The translations under genes were made by a program, and so were the position numbers. Of a stretch of DNA of 64,000 bases, positions 1-7,901 are shown piece after piece. The stretch covers positions 124,001 through 188,000 of the forward strand of contig NZ_SLZL01000007.1 in the NCBI RefSeq assembly GCF_004342605.1, read 5' to 3'. The DNA is from Caulobacter sp. BK020 (lineage in GTDB: Bacteria > Pseudomonadota > Alphaproteobacteria > Caulobacterales > Caulobacteraceae). Each line of letters starts with the position of its first letter. Positions within the stretch are counted from its first letter, which is position 1. The notes beneath the pieces are model-generated. The model was not told the DNA's origin. It searched no databases and worked only from the letters and a program-made list of their open reading frames with translations.

Positions 1-120
1 GGCGTCGGGGTTCGGCGCCGTCCCGACGAAGCCGGCCGTCGATGTTCCCACCGCCTCGATCGGACGGGTTCCAGAGTCGATCTCCTCGACGTAGACGCCG
101 GGGCTCAAATAGGACGGCAT
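1..120 (-). CDS. Phage tail sheath protein, N-terminal 40 residues (cut by window edge)
   Basis: The minus-strand start codon is at 118-120 and the frame stays open to the window edge. The peptide begins MPSYLSPGVYVEEIDSGTRP and continues with a T-S-T-A-G-F-V-G motif. This is the classic N-terminus of contractile tail sheath proteins, both in Myoviridae-type phages and in extracellular contractile injection systems (eCIS: Afp, PVC). The sheath subunit polymerises around the inner tube and contracts to drive it through a target membrane. Only 1 bp separates it from the upstream DUF4255-like gene, so the two are surely co-transcribed. eCIS, tailocin and prophage cannot be told apart from this fragment alone; the DUF4255 neighbour favours eCIS. 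Confidence 0.85.
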   Translation of the reverse strand, partial: MPSYLSPGVYVEEIDSGTRPIEAVGTSTAGFVGTAPNPDA

Positions 121-121
121 G

Positions 122-805
122 TCAAATCTCCAGCGGTAGACGAAGGATCACGGGATTGCCGGTCTCGACCTCGCGGTCGATCTCGATCCCGCGGGCGCGA
201 ACATTGAGGCGCACCGGCGCGCCCTTGCCGCCGACGGGTCCGCGAAGGCGAAAGCGGCCGAACGCATCGGTCTGGGCGGCGCGGTCCACGCCCTCGACGC
301 ACACCACGGCGCCGGCGACCGGCGTGTCGCCGGGTCCCAGGACCGCCCCCTGGAGCACTCCGAGCTCGCCGGCGTCGATCTTGAGCGGGAAGCGGACCAG
401 GGCGGCCCGGGCGACCGCCCGCCGCCGCGCGATCGAGACCGTGGCCCGCAGCACAAAACCGGGTCCCGGCGGCAGGTCCAAGTCAGCGCAGAGCTTCAGC
501 GCGTCACGATCCAGCGCCACTTCAGCCTCGTCATACTCCATGGCCGCGAACATCAACGCCATGGCGCCGGTCTGTTCGATGATGGGATCGGCGGCGCGCA
601 CCGTGACGAGGTAGTCGGCGGTCAAGATCAGGGGCGGCGCGATCGCGCGGGGCGTCGCCTGGGGGGCCAAGCTGATCAGGCGGAGGTCTACCCCTTCGCC
701 GCAATCGCGATCGCCAAGGGACCGGGCGACGACGGCTCGCCCCGGCAGGACCGTCTGGGTCCAGCCGATCAGATCCCGCGTCGTTTCCTCCAGCCCCTCG
801 GTCAT
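122..805 (-). CDS. DUF4255 / Pvc16-like contractile injection system protein
   Basis: This 227-residue protein starts at the ATG at 805; a TTG nine codons further upstream is less likely. Residues 1-130 resemble the Pvc16/DUF4255 N-terminal domain, which in eCIS clusters is encoded next to the sheath genes and is thought to act at the terminal cap or tail terminator. Residues about 137-227 look like a carboxypeptidase-regulatory-like beta-sandwich (GAVLGPGDTPVAGAVVCVEG, then DAFGRFRLRGP). The next gene is a tail sheath gene starting 1 bp downstream. The DUF4255 call rests on this pairing and overall pattern, not on a profile search. Confidence 0.65.
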   Translation of the reverse strand: MTEGLEETTRDLIGWTQTVLPGRAVVARSLGDRDCGEGVDLRLISLAPQATPRAIAPPLILTADYLVTVRAADPIIEQTGAMALMFAAMEYDEAEVALDRDALKLCADLDLPPGPGFVLRATVSIARRRAVARAALVRFPLKIDAGELGVLQGAVLGPGDTPVAGAVVCVEGVDRAAQTDAFGRFRLRGPVGGKGAPVRLNVRARGIEIDREVETGNPVILRLPLEI

Positions 806-832
806 TCCGGCCACCCCTCGGGTACAACCCAA

Positions 833-1308
833 AGACGTCTCGCCCTACTTAGGCCCAGTTTTGCAAAAATAGGAAGATCATATTTCATCGTTTTTTGAGA
901 GAAACGTGCTTTTCAAGATAATTTTCACATCACATCATGATATGAAATTTCTGAAATATCGCAAATACAGGATCTCGCGGAGCGACGATTACTTATCGTT
1001 GCCCGTTTTCTTTCCTGATTTTTTTACCTAAACTCGTATAATAAATGTAATATGGCGAAATGGTCGTTTTTAACTGCGATCAGAATGCGCCCAGCACCTA
1101 AAAGACACGTCTAAAATTACCTTCCAGAAATCAGAACAAACGCGGGGGTTGCGCCAAATCGACATTGGAAGGCCTAGGCCAGCCTTGAAGCCCGCGCGAG
1201 ATCATTGAGCAGCGGACCTTCGGTGATGGGCGAGCCTTGGCGACGCCCCAGGACCACCGCCCTCCGACGCGAAGACCGCGGCTGGGCCCATGGGCTCCGG
1301 AGCCGTCC
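833..1308. other. AT-rich intergenic region upstream of the contractile-system genes
   Basis: No gene was recognised here. From about 845 to 1135 the sequence is strikingly AT-rich for this genome, with runs such as ttttttgaga and tttttttacc and TATA-like stretches (cgtataataaatgtaatatgg near 1035). It lies directly upstream of the DUF4255/sheath operon, so it is the likely site of that operon's promoter. AT-rich promoters of horizontally acquired clusters are also typical targets of xenogeneic silencers. No start site can be assigned with confidence. Confidence 0.5.
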
Positions 1309-2145
1309 TCACGCTCGGTTCTCCTCTCGCCAATAGAAGTAGAGCAGCACCGCCATCGCACCGGCCAGCGGGTGCCAGAGGATTCCGTGCGGCTGGAAGA
1401 AGTCCTTGGGGTGGCACATCGGCCCGTCGGTCTGCGACAGCGCCCAGAATACGGTCGCCGCAATGATGCACCCCACCGCCAACCACCACAGCAGGATGGT
1501 CAGCCACCTGCCTTGCCAGGGTTTTCCGTCGCGCACGCAGGCGACGATCTCCAGCGCCAGGTACGCCGCCACCAAGGCGATGATCAGGATCAGCGACTTG
1601 AACTCCCACTGCCAAAGGGCGTGGATGATCAGGAACACCACGACAGTGATCGGATAGAAAACCCAGAACACCCAGTCGGCGGGAACCAGGCGGCGCAAGG
1701 TGTAGAACACCAGGAAGGCGGCATAGACGTACATCGACAGGCCATCGAAGTTTCCCGCCCAGCCGACGATGGAGGCGTGGAACCACATGCTGCCCAAACC
1801 CAGGAACAGCACCGCGAAGACGTACAGGTCGGCGATGAAGTTGTCGGACCGCATGACGTTCTCGCCGCCCGCGCCATCCTTGCGATCCAGATAGATCATG
1901 AAGGCCACCAGGCCGGCCGTTAGGATCGAGTAGAGATTGAACCAGGTGTTGACCGGCTGCCGGACGCCACGGACATGCGCGATGACGTCGGCCGGGTCGA
2001 AGGCCTCGCAGAAACAGGTGTTGGGGGTCGCGGCCATGCAGCTGTCCGGACTGCCCGGCCAGCCGGCGGCGACGAAGATCAGGAACGGCAGCAGGACCAG
2101 GACGATCCCGGCCCCCAACACGATGAAACCGCGGTAAGCGGTCAT
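1309..2145 (-). CDS. Ceramidase-like CREST-superfamily membrane hydrolase
   Basis: This is a 278-residue polytopic membrane protein with about seven hydrophobic segments. The start at 2145 is favoured by a strong AAGGAGG just upstream; a TTG seven codons earlier would place that site inside the gene. Motifs match alkaline ceramidase/CREST hydrolases: CFCEAFDP near residue 45, P-V-N-T-W-F-N-L, G-S-M-W-F-H-A-S near the middle, D-G-L-S-M-Y, and a C-terminal H-G-I-L-W-H. Conserved Ser, Asp and His residues bind a catalytic zinc in this family. The substrate could be a sphingolipid or another amide-linked lipid. It stands alone between the contractile-system edge and the polysaccharide island. Confidence 0.65.
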   Translation of the reverse strand: MTAYRGFIVLGAGIVLVLLPFLIFVAAGWPGSPDSCMAATPNTCFCEAFDPADVIAHVRGVRQPVNTWFNLYSILTAGLVAFMIYLDRKDGAGGENVMRSDNFIADLYVFAVLFLGLGSMWFHASIVGWAGNFDGLSMYVYAAFLVFYTLRRLVPADWVFWVFYPITVVVFLIIHALWQWEFKSLILIIALVAAYLALEIVACVRDGKPWQGRWLTILLWWLAVGCIIAATVFWALSQTDGPMCHPKDFFQPHGILWHPLAGAMAVLLYFYWREENRA

Positions 2146-2504
2146 GGCCCCTCCTTGAGAACTCAAGTGGACGCGGAACTCTCCCGGGACAGCTCGGGTA
2201 CGCAGGTCGGTGGACGGTCGAAGTCGACCGGACTCGAGAACAACAGCTCCTCACCGGCGCGGCATTCGCGAGCGCCGTGGCCGCCCGTTCGATCACCCAG
2301 ATCTCAGCGGTCTACAGTCAAGGTTACGCGGATTGGGAGATCAATTAACGCGCTGAACTCATAGGTGGAGTTTATCAGGCCCTCGCGATCCGTCCAGACG
2401 CCATTTCTTCAGCCCGGAGCGCGCGACGACCGTCCGCGAACCGTGATGCTCCCGATCTCCAACTTCGGTAGAGTCCCCTGGAGATTCCCGTCGAAAGCGG
2501 TCGC
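2146..2504. other. Intergenic region before rfbF
   Basis: This is the divergent spacer between the ceramidase-like gene (minus) and rfbF (plus). I see no convincing gene or repeat. It should hold promoters for both genes. A short AT-richer patch lies at about 2325-2375 (gattgggagatcaattaacg), but no clear -35/-10 pair could be assigned. Confidence 0.4.
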
Positions 2505-3287
2505 ATGGCGCAGAACACCAAGGTCAAAGTCGTCATCCTCGCCGGCGGCAAGGGGACGCGGATCGCCGAGGAAACCCAGGTCCGTCCCAAGCCGATGGTC
2601 GAGATCGGCGGCCGACCGATCATCTGGCACATCATGAAGTCCTACAGCGCCCATGGCCTGAACGACTTCGTCATCTGCTGCGGCTACCTGGGCGACAAGG
2701 TTCGCGAATACTTCCTGAACTACGCCTACCAGAACGCCGACCTGACGATCTCGCCGAACGGCCAGGTCGAGGTCCATCAGCGTCATGCCGAGCCCTGGAC
2801 CGTCACCCTGGTCGACACCGGGGACGACACCATGACCGGTGGGCGGATCAAGCGGGTGGGCCGCTACGTCGCCGATGATCCCTATTTTTGCCTGACCTAC
2901 GGCGACGGCCTGTCCGACGTCGACATCGGGGCCCTGCTCCGCTTCCACGAGGCCCACGGCGCCCAGGCGACGATCACCGCGGTCAGCCCTCTCGCCCGCT
3001 TCGGCGCCCTGAAGATCAAGGGCGACACCGTCGAGCGGTTCGTCGAAAAGCCGTCGGCCGAAGGCGGACGGATCAACGGCGGGTTCTTCGTGCTGTCGCC
3101 CAAGGTTTTGGATCTGATCGAAGGCGACGAGACGGTGTTCGAACAGGCTCCGCTGGAGCGCCTGGCCCGGAGCGGACAGCTACGGGCTTTCCGTCACGAC
3201 GGATTCTGGCAGCCCATGGATACGCTGCGAGAGAAACTCCACCTCGAAGACCTCTGGGCCCGGGGCGCGCCCTGGAAATCCTGGTAG
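2505..3287 (+). CDS. rfbF: Glucose-1-phosphate cytidylyltransferase
   Basis: This protein makes CDP-D-glucose from CTP and glucose-1-phosphate, the first step of CDP-3,6-dideoxyhexose synthesis. It has 260 residues, the usual length. The nucleotidyltransferase signature V-V-I-L-A-G-G-K-G-T-R-I begins at residue 9, followed by R-P-K-P-M-V-E-I-G-G-R-P-I-I-W-H. The stretch F-V-I-C-C-G-Y-L-G-D-K-V-R-E-Y-F and T-Y-G-D-G-L-S-D-V-D (metal and nucleotide binding) are typical of RfbF/DdhA. It converges on the NeuB-like gene with a 12 bp gap. rfbG and rfbH lie a few kb downstream and complete the pathway to the 4-keto-3,6-dideoxy intermediate. Confidence 0.93.
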   Translation: MAQNTKVKVVILAGGKGTRIAEETQVRPKPMVEIGGRPIIWHIMKSYSAHGLNDFVICCGYLGDKVREYFLNYAYQNADLTISPNGQVEVHQRHAEPWTVTLVDTGDDTMTGGRIKRVGRYVADDPYFCLTYGDGLSDVDIGALLRFHEAHGAQATITAVSPLARFGALKIKGDTVERFVEKPSAEGGRINGGFFVLSPKVLDLIEGDETVFEQAPLERLARSGQLRAFRHDGFWQPMDTLREKLHLEDLWARGAPWKSW

Positions 3288-3299
3288 CCGGCGCAGACC

Positions 3300-4232
3300 T
3301 CAGGTCGCGTCGCCCGACCAGTAGCGCAGCTTCTCGGCAACCGAGGTCTCGCCGGGCGTGATGCGCTTTTCGCCGTCGCCCAGCCATTCGCGAAGGTCGC
3401 GCAAGCGCGAGACCAGCACCTTCAGCTCGTTCGGCTCCAGCGAGGCCGACTGGTCCGAACCGTACATCGTCCGGTCCAGGGTGATGTGGCGCTCGATGGC
3501 CACCGCGCCCAGCATGGCGGCCACCAGACTGGGTTCCACCGAAGCCTCGTGACCGCTGTAGCCGACCGGCGCGCCATAGCGGCGGCGCAGGGTGTCGATC
3601 GTCATCAGGTTCAGGTCGGCGGGCGGAGTCGGATAGGTGGAGACCGTGTGCATCAGCACGAACGGACAGGCCGCCGCGCGCAGGATCTCCACCGCCGCGT
3701 CGATCTGCTCGAACGTGCACATGCCGGTGGAGGCGAACACCAGCTTGCCCTCGGCGGCCACCGCCTCGACCAGCGGACGATGGGTCAGCATGGCCGAGGC
3801 CAGCTTGTTGTAGGGCAGATCGTACTTGGCCAGGAACGACTGGCTGGGCACGTCCCAGGCCGAGGCGAACCAGGCCAGGCCCAGCTCGCGGCAATAGGCG
3901 TCAATGGCGTCGTACTCGGCCTCGCCGAACTCCAGCCCCTCCTTCTGAGCACGCTGGGTTTCGCCCCAGGGACTCTGGCGCGGCGCGGCCAGCACCTCGG
4001 GCGTGTAGACGATGTCGATCGTCCGCTTCTGGAACTTCACCGCGTCGCAGCCGGCCTCGCTGGCGGCCCGGATCAACGACTTGGCGATCTCCAGGTCGCC
4101 GTTGTGATTGATGCCAATCTCGGCGATCACGAAAGGACGGTCCGCCAGCGGCCATGGGATCGAAGCCAGACGCTCGGTGGCCATGTTCTCCACGGAAAGC
4201 GCCTTGTTGATCGAGGCGTCGACGGTCTGCAT
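3300..4232 (-). CDS. N-acetylneuraminate synthase (NeuB) family protein without SAF domain
   Basis: Members of this family condense phosphoenolpyruvate with a hexosamine-type sugar to form nonulosonic acids. The 310-residue protein carries the TIM-barrel core: F-V-I-A-E-I-G-I-N-H-N-G-D near residue 33, D-A-V-K-F-Q-K-R, N-K-L-A-S-A-M-L, S-T-G-M and G-Y-S-G-H. It stops about where the core domain ends, so the C-terminal SAF/antifreeze-like domain of canonical NeuB (about 340-350 residues) is missing. An internal ATG at 4184 is an alternative start. It lies antisense between rfbF and an epimerase gene. No acylneuraminate cytidylyltransferase is visible in the window. Confidence 0.8.
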   Translation of the reverse strand: MQTVDASINKALSVENMATERLASIPWPLADRPFVIAEIGINHNGDLEIAKSLIRAASEAGCDAVKFQKRTIDIVYTPEVLAAPRQSPWGETQRAQKEGLEFGEAEYDAIDAYCRELGLAWFASAWDVPSQSFLAKYDLPYNKLASAMLTHRPLVEAVAAEGKLVFASTGMCTFEQIDAAVEILRAAACPFVLMHTVSTYPTPPADLNLMTIDTLRRRYGAPVGYSGHEASVEPSLVAAMLGAVAIERHITLDRTMYGSDQSASLEPNELKVLVSRLRDLREWLGDGEKRITPGETSVAEKLRYWSGDAT

Positions 4233-4390
4233 GGTGTCCGGGTCCTGTTGTACGGACGAGCGACGTTCGGACGTCGCCTTCCGAGGCGTGGAAGCCGCCG
4301 CGAGGGCTCTTGGCTCCAGCGCGGGCTGGTATATCTATCGCGACCGATCCTGCTGCGGCCGTGATTTGCGTTCCCTTGTCTAGAATGGAG

Positions 4391-4401
4391 TCGGCGATAA
4401 T
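4391..4401 (+). promoter_or_regulatory. TCGGCGATAAT motif, copy 1
   Basis: The 11-base sequence TCGGCGATAAT occurs here and again at 6480-6490, each time just before a rightward sugar gene. GATAAT could be a -10 element. If so, translation of the following epimerase would start downstream, for example at the GTG at 4450. The functional assignment is inference from the two exact copies. Confidence 0.3.
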
Positions 4402-5356
4402 GCCTAGGTGCAAGTTCGCCGCATGGTTAGCGCACCCCTCCAGTTGCGTGGCGATCGTCGGAGCGTCGGGCTGGGTCGGAATGGCGCTGGCCGACCATGT
4501 TCTGACGATCTGCCCGGACCTTCCGCCAGATCGCTTGCGGTTGCTCGGCTCTTCCCACCGCACCCTGGAACTTGGCGATCACCGGCCCCGGATCGAGCCG
4601 CTGGACGCCTCGGCGCGCCTGGGAAACGGCGAGTGGCTGATCCTCCACGCCGCCATCATTGGCGGCGACCGGGTCGAAGGCGGCGATCTACAGGAAATGC
4701 GACGTCGCAACGACGCCCTGCTGGACCGGGTTCTGGCCCTGGCTGATACGACCAAAACGCGACGACTGGTCGCATTCTCGTCGGGCGCCGTCGGGCGGCC
4801 CGATGTCGGCTCGCTTGACCGCGTGGCCTATACGGCCATGAAACGCGATCACGAGACCGTCATCGCCGAATGGGCCCGCCGAACCGGCAAGCCCGTGCTG
4901 ATCCCACGCGTGTTCAACCTCGGCGGCCCCTTCATCAACCACACCGAAGCCTACGCCCTGGGCGCCTTTATCCTGGCCCTCGCACGGCGCGGCCGGATCA
5001 CGATCGGCGCCGCCGATCCAGTGTTCAGGAGCTTCGTCCACGTCGCGGAAATGGCGCGGGTGATTCTCGACATGGCGGTGGACGAGACACAGTCGGCTGA
5101 CCCGTTCGACATCGGCGGCGCCGAAGTGGTCGAGTTGGGCGCGCTGGCCATGGCGGTCGGCCAGGCCCTCGGTCCGAGCGATCCGCCGATCGATCGCCCA
5201 GAACCCGGCGACGGCCCTGGCGACTGGTATGTCGGTGACGGCCGACGCTATCAGAACGCCCTCTTCCGGCGCGGCGAGCACCCGACCCCGCTGGCGCGGA
5301 CGGTGGCCGACACGGTCGCTTACCTGGCGGCGACGGGCGCGCTGGACGAGGCGTAG
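4400..5356 (+). CDS. NAD-dependent epimerase/dehydratase family protein
   Basis: This is an extended-SDR nucleotide-sugar enzyme of 318 residues from the ATG at 4400. An ATG at 4385 and a GTG at 4450 are alternatives. The Rossmann motif V-A-I-V-G-A-S-G-W-V-G-M is near the N-terminus; S-S-G-A-V-G, then Y-T-A-M-K supplies the catalytic Tyr and Lys; P-R-V-F-N-L-G-G-P and R-S-F-V-H-V are typical substrate-domain motifs. In CDP-dideoxyhexose clusters a reductase of this type (as in abequose or paratose synthases) completes the sugar, but this role is inferred. Its last 37 bp overlap the 3' end of the oppositely oriented rfbG. Confidence 0.75.
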   Translation: MPRCKFAAWLAHPSSCVAIVGASGWVGMALADHVLTICPDLPPDRLRLLGSSHRTLELGDHRPRIEPLDASARLGNGEWLILHAAIIGGDRVEGGDLQEMRRRNDALLDRVLALADTTKTRRLVAFSSGAVGRPDVGSLDRVAYTAMKRDHETVIAEWARRTGKPVLIPRVFNLGGPFINHTEAYALGAFILALARRGRITIGAADPVFRSFVHVAEMARVILDMAVDETQSADPFDIGGAEVVELGALAMAVGQALGPSDPPIDRPEPGDGPGDWYVGDGRRYQNALFRRGEHPTPLARTVADTVAYLAATGALDEA

Positions 5357-6408
5357 CGATCGATCTGCGCCTGCGTCGTCGCGCGCAGGTCGCGGCCAGC
5401 CTGGGCCTCGCGCCACCAGTCGATGGTCAGGGCGACGGATTGCTCAAGATCCAAGCGCGGCCTCCAACCCAATTCGGCCTTGGCGAGGTCGGAATTCAAG
5501 GTCAGCAGGCCCGCCTCGTGGGGGGCGGAAGGGTCGCTCCGCTCGACAAGCCGCGCCTCCCCGCCCCACGCGTCCGCCGCGATCCGAGCCACCTCGCCGA
5601 CCGACCGGGCTCCATTCGCGTCAGGACCGAAGTTCCAGGCCCGCAGCCCGCCCTCGGGCAAGGCGGCCAGGGCCTGCACGGCCAGGAGATAGCCTTGCAA
5701 CGGCTCCAGCACGTGCTGCCACGGGCGCACGGCCGCGGGATTGCGCAGCACCGCCGCCTCGCCTCGCGCGAAGGCCGACAGCACGTCGGGCAGAAGCCGG
5801 TCGCGCGACCAGTCGCCGCCCCCGATCACGTTTCCGGCCCGCGCGACTCCCACGGCTGCGCCGACCCCTTCCAGGAAAGAGGCGAAATAGGCCCTTACAG
5901 CCAGTTCCGCGCAGGCCTTGCTGGCGCTGTAAGGGTCTCGGCCGCCCAGGCGGTCGCTCTCCCGGTAGGCTTGGCCATGCTCCAGGTTCTCATAGACCTT
6001 GTCGGTGGTGACGATCAGGGTCGTGGCCGGACGTGGCTGGCGACGCACGGCGTCCAGCACGTTGACCGTGCCCATCAGATTGGTGGCGAAGGTCTCCTGC
6101 GGCGCGGCATAGGCCCGGCGCACCAGAGGCTGGGCGGCCATATGGATCACCACCGACGGCGCGAAATCCAGTACGGCGGCGTCCATCGCGTCGGGATCGC
6201 GCACGTCGGCGATCACGCTGTCCAGCCCCTCCGCGACGCGCGCCGCCTCGAACAGGCTTGGCTGACTGTCAGGGAGCAGCGCCAGGCCGCGCACGGTCGC
6301 CCCCAGCCGCTCCAGCCACAGGCTCATCCAGCCGCCCTTGAAGCCGGTATGCCCGGTCAGCAGCACCCGCCGCCCGCGCCAGAAATCCTCGTCGAGCCTG
6401 ATGGTCAT
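5320..6408 (-). CDS. rfbG: CDP-glucose 4,6-dehydratase
   Basis: This NAD-dependent extended SDR converts CDP-glucose to CDP-4-keto-6-deoxyglucose. It has 362 residues, as expected. The N-terminus F-W-R-G-R-R-V-L-L-T-G-H-T-G-F-K-G-G-W is the diagnostic RfbG/DdhB nucleotide-binding loop. Further on are H-M-A-A-Q-P-L-V-R-R, V-V-T-T-D-K-V-Y-E-N, D-P-Y-S-A-S-K-A (catalytic Y and K) and R-A-G-N-V-I-G-G-G-D-W. It is transcribed away from rfbH, with a shared 180 bp promoter region between them, and overlaps the 3' end of the epimerase gene by 37 bp. Confidence 0.93.
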   Translation of the reverse strand: MTIRLDEDFWRGRRVLLTGHTGFKGGWMSLWLERLGATVRGLALLPDSQPSLFEAARVAEGLDSVIADVRDPDAMDAAVLDFAPSVVIHMAAQPLVRRAYAAPQETFATNLMGTVNVLDAVRRQPRPATTLIVTTDKVYENLEHGQAYRESDRLGGRDPYSASKACAELAVRAYFASFLEGVGAAVGVARAGNVIGGGDWSRDRLLPDVLSAFARGEAAVLRNPAAVRPWQHVLEPLQGYLLAVQALAALPEGGLRAWNFGPDANGARSVGEVARIAADAWGGEARLVERSDPSAPHEAGLLTLNSDLAKAELGWRPRLDLEQSVALTIDWWREAQAGRDLRATTQAQIDRYASSSAPVAAR

Positions 6409-6479
6409 GACGTCTCCAAAGCCGACAGGGATTCCCGCCAGACGCCCATGGCAGTTTGACGCGCCGACGCTGGACCGAA

Positions 6480-6490
6480 TCGGCGATAAT
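6480..6490 (+). promoter_or_regulatory. TCGGCGATAAT motif, copy 2 (rfbG/rfbH divergent region)
   Basis: This is an exact second copy of the motif at 4391-4401, in the rfbG-rfbH divergent spacer. A TTGACG at 6457-6462 lies upstream, but its spacing of about 23 bases to GATAAT is too long for a standard -35/-10 pair. The motif may be a -10 element or a binding site. This is inference from recurrence only. Confidence 0.3.
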
Positions 6491-6588
6491 CATCGTCTCC
6501 GCCCGGGCGGAGCAGCAAGACCGCCGTTTGCGGGCGCATCGGGGAGCGCGTCATCTCGTTTCAGGAACCTTCGGAGGAGACCGCGGCG

Positions 6589-7884
6589 CTGCGCGGCAGG
6601 ATTCTCGCCCTGGTCGAGGAGTACCACGCGCTGGCCCATGCGCCGAAGGCGTTCGAACCGGGCGCATCGCCCGTTCCTGTGTCGGGCCGGATTTACGACG
6701 CCTCGGACATGCGCAGCCTGGTCGACTCGGCCCTGGACTTCTGGCTGACGACCGGCCGCTTCAACGACGCGTTCGAGGCCGGGCTGGTCCAGCGCCTGGG
6801 CGCCCGGTTCGCCATGACGGTCAACTCCGGTTCGTCGGCCAATCTGGTGGCGTTGTCGGCACTGACCTCGCCGAAGCTGAAGGCGCGCCAGCTCAAGCCC
6901 GGCGACGAGGTGATCACCGCCGCCACCGGCTTTCCGACCACGGTGAACCCGATGCTCGGCGCGGGCCTGGTCCCGGTGTTCGTCGACATGTTGCCGACCA
7001 CCTACAATTTCGACCCCGACAAGGTCGCCGCCGCGATCGGCCCCAAGACCAAGGCGATCATGGCCGCCCACACCCTGGGCAACCCGTTCGATCTGGCCGC
7101 CATTCGCAAGCTCTGCGACGATCACGGCCTGTGGCTGGTCGAGGACTGCTGCGACGCCCTAGGCTCGACCTATGACGGTCGGCAGGTGGGCACGTTCGGC
7201 GACATCGCCACCCTCAGCTTCTATCCCGCCCACCACATCACCACCGGCGAAGGCGGGGCGGTGTTCACCAACGACGAGTTCCTGCGCCGGTTGGCGGAAT
7301 CGTTCCGCGACTGGGGCCGGGACTGCTTTTGCGCGCCGGGTCAGGACAACACCTGCGGCAAGCGGTTCGGCTGGAAGATGGGCGACCTGCCGCGGGGCTA
7401 CGATCACAAGTACACCTACGGCCACCTCGGCTATAACCTGAAGATGACCGACATGCAGGCCTCGGTGGGCCTGGCGCAGCTGGACCATCTGGACGGCTTC
7501 ATCGCCGCGCGCAGGCGCAATTTCGCCGCCCTGAAGGCGGGCCTGGCCGACCTGCAGGAATTCCTGGTGCTGCCGGAGGCGACGCCGAACAGCGACCCTG
7601 CCTGGTTCGGCTTTCCGATCACCGTCAGACCCGAAACGGCCTTCACCCGCAACGAATTGACCCGCCGCCTTGAGGACGCCCGCATCGGCACGCGCCTGCT
7701 GTTCGGCGGTAACCTGGTGCGCCAACCCTATATGGCCGGCCGCAATTTCCGGATCGCCGGCGAGCTGACCGTGGCTGACACGATCATGGAGCGGACGTTC
7801 TGGATCGGGGTCTATCCTGGCCTTGGCGCTGACCACATCGCCTACATGCTCGACGTCATCCACGACTTCTGCCGTACAGCCTGA
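6589..7884 (+). CDS. rfbH: CDP-4-dehydro-6-deoxyglucose 3-dehydratase (PLP/PMP, E1)
   Basis: RfbH/DdhC (E1) removes the 3-hydroxyl of CDP-4-keto-6-deoxyglucose using PMP and a [2Fe-2S] cluster. Diagnostic features: [30 protein letters not shown], and S-F-Y-P-A-H-H-I-T, where His replaces the Schiff-base Lys as in true E1 enzymes. Cysteines in [12 protein letters not shown] match the cluster region. The first ordinary start is the GTG at 6679 (401 residues). The family's conserved N-terminus ([20 protein letters not shown]) continues upstream in frame with no ATG/GTG/TTG back to the stop at 6487. A CTG at 6589, nine bases after GGAGGAG, gives 431 residues and is used here. The partner reductase RfbI/DdhD is not in this window. 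Confidence 0.9.
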   Translation: MRGRILALVEEYHALAHAPKAFEPGASPVPVSGRIYDASDMRSLVDSALDFWLTTGRFNDAFEAGLVQRLGARFAMTVNSGSSANLVALSALTSPKLKARQLKPGDEVITAATGFPTTVNPMLGAGLVPVFVDMLPTTYNFDPDKVAAAIGPKTKAIMAAHTLGNPFDLAAIRKLCDDHGLWLVEDCCDALGSTYDGRQVGTFGDIATLSFYPAHHITTGEGGAVFTNDEFLRRLAESFRDWGRDCFCAPGQDNTCGKRFGWKMGDLPRGYDHKYTYGHLGYNLKMTDMQASVGLAQLDHLDGFIAARRRNFAALKAGLADLQEFLVLPEATPNSDPAWFGFPITVRPETAFTRNELTRRLEDARIGTRLLFGGNLVRQPYMAGRNFRIAGELTVADTIMERTFWIGVYPGLGADHIAYMLDVIHDFCRTA

Positions 7885-7901
7885 CCCTCGCGAGAGCTTC
7901 C

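Noticed and set aside
5320..5356. Overlap of epimerase and rfbG 3' ends as a regulatory antisense element
   Set aside because: A 37-bp tail-to-tail overlap is common in compact genomes; nothing else suggests regulation.
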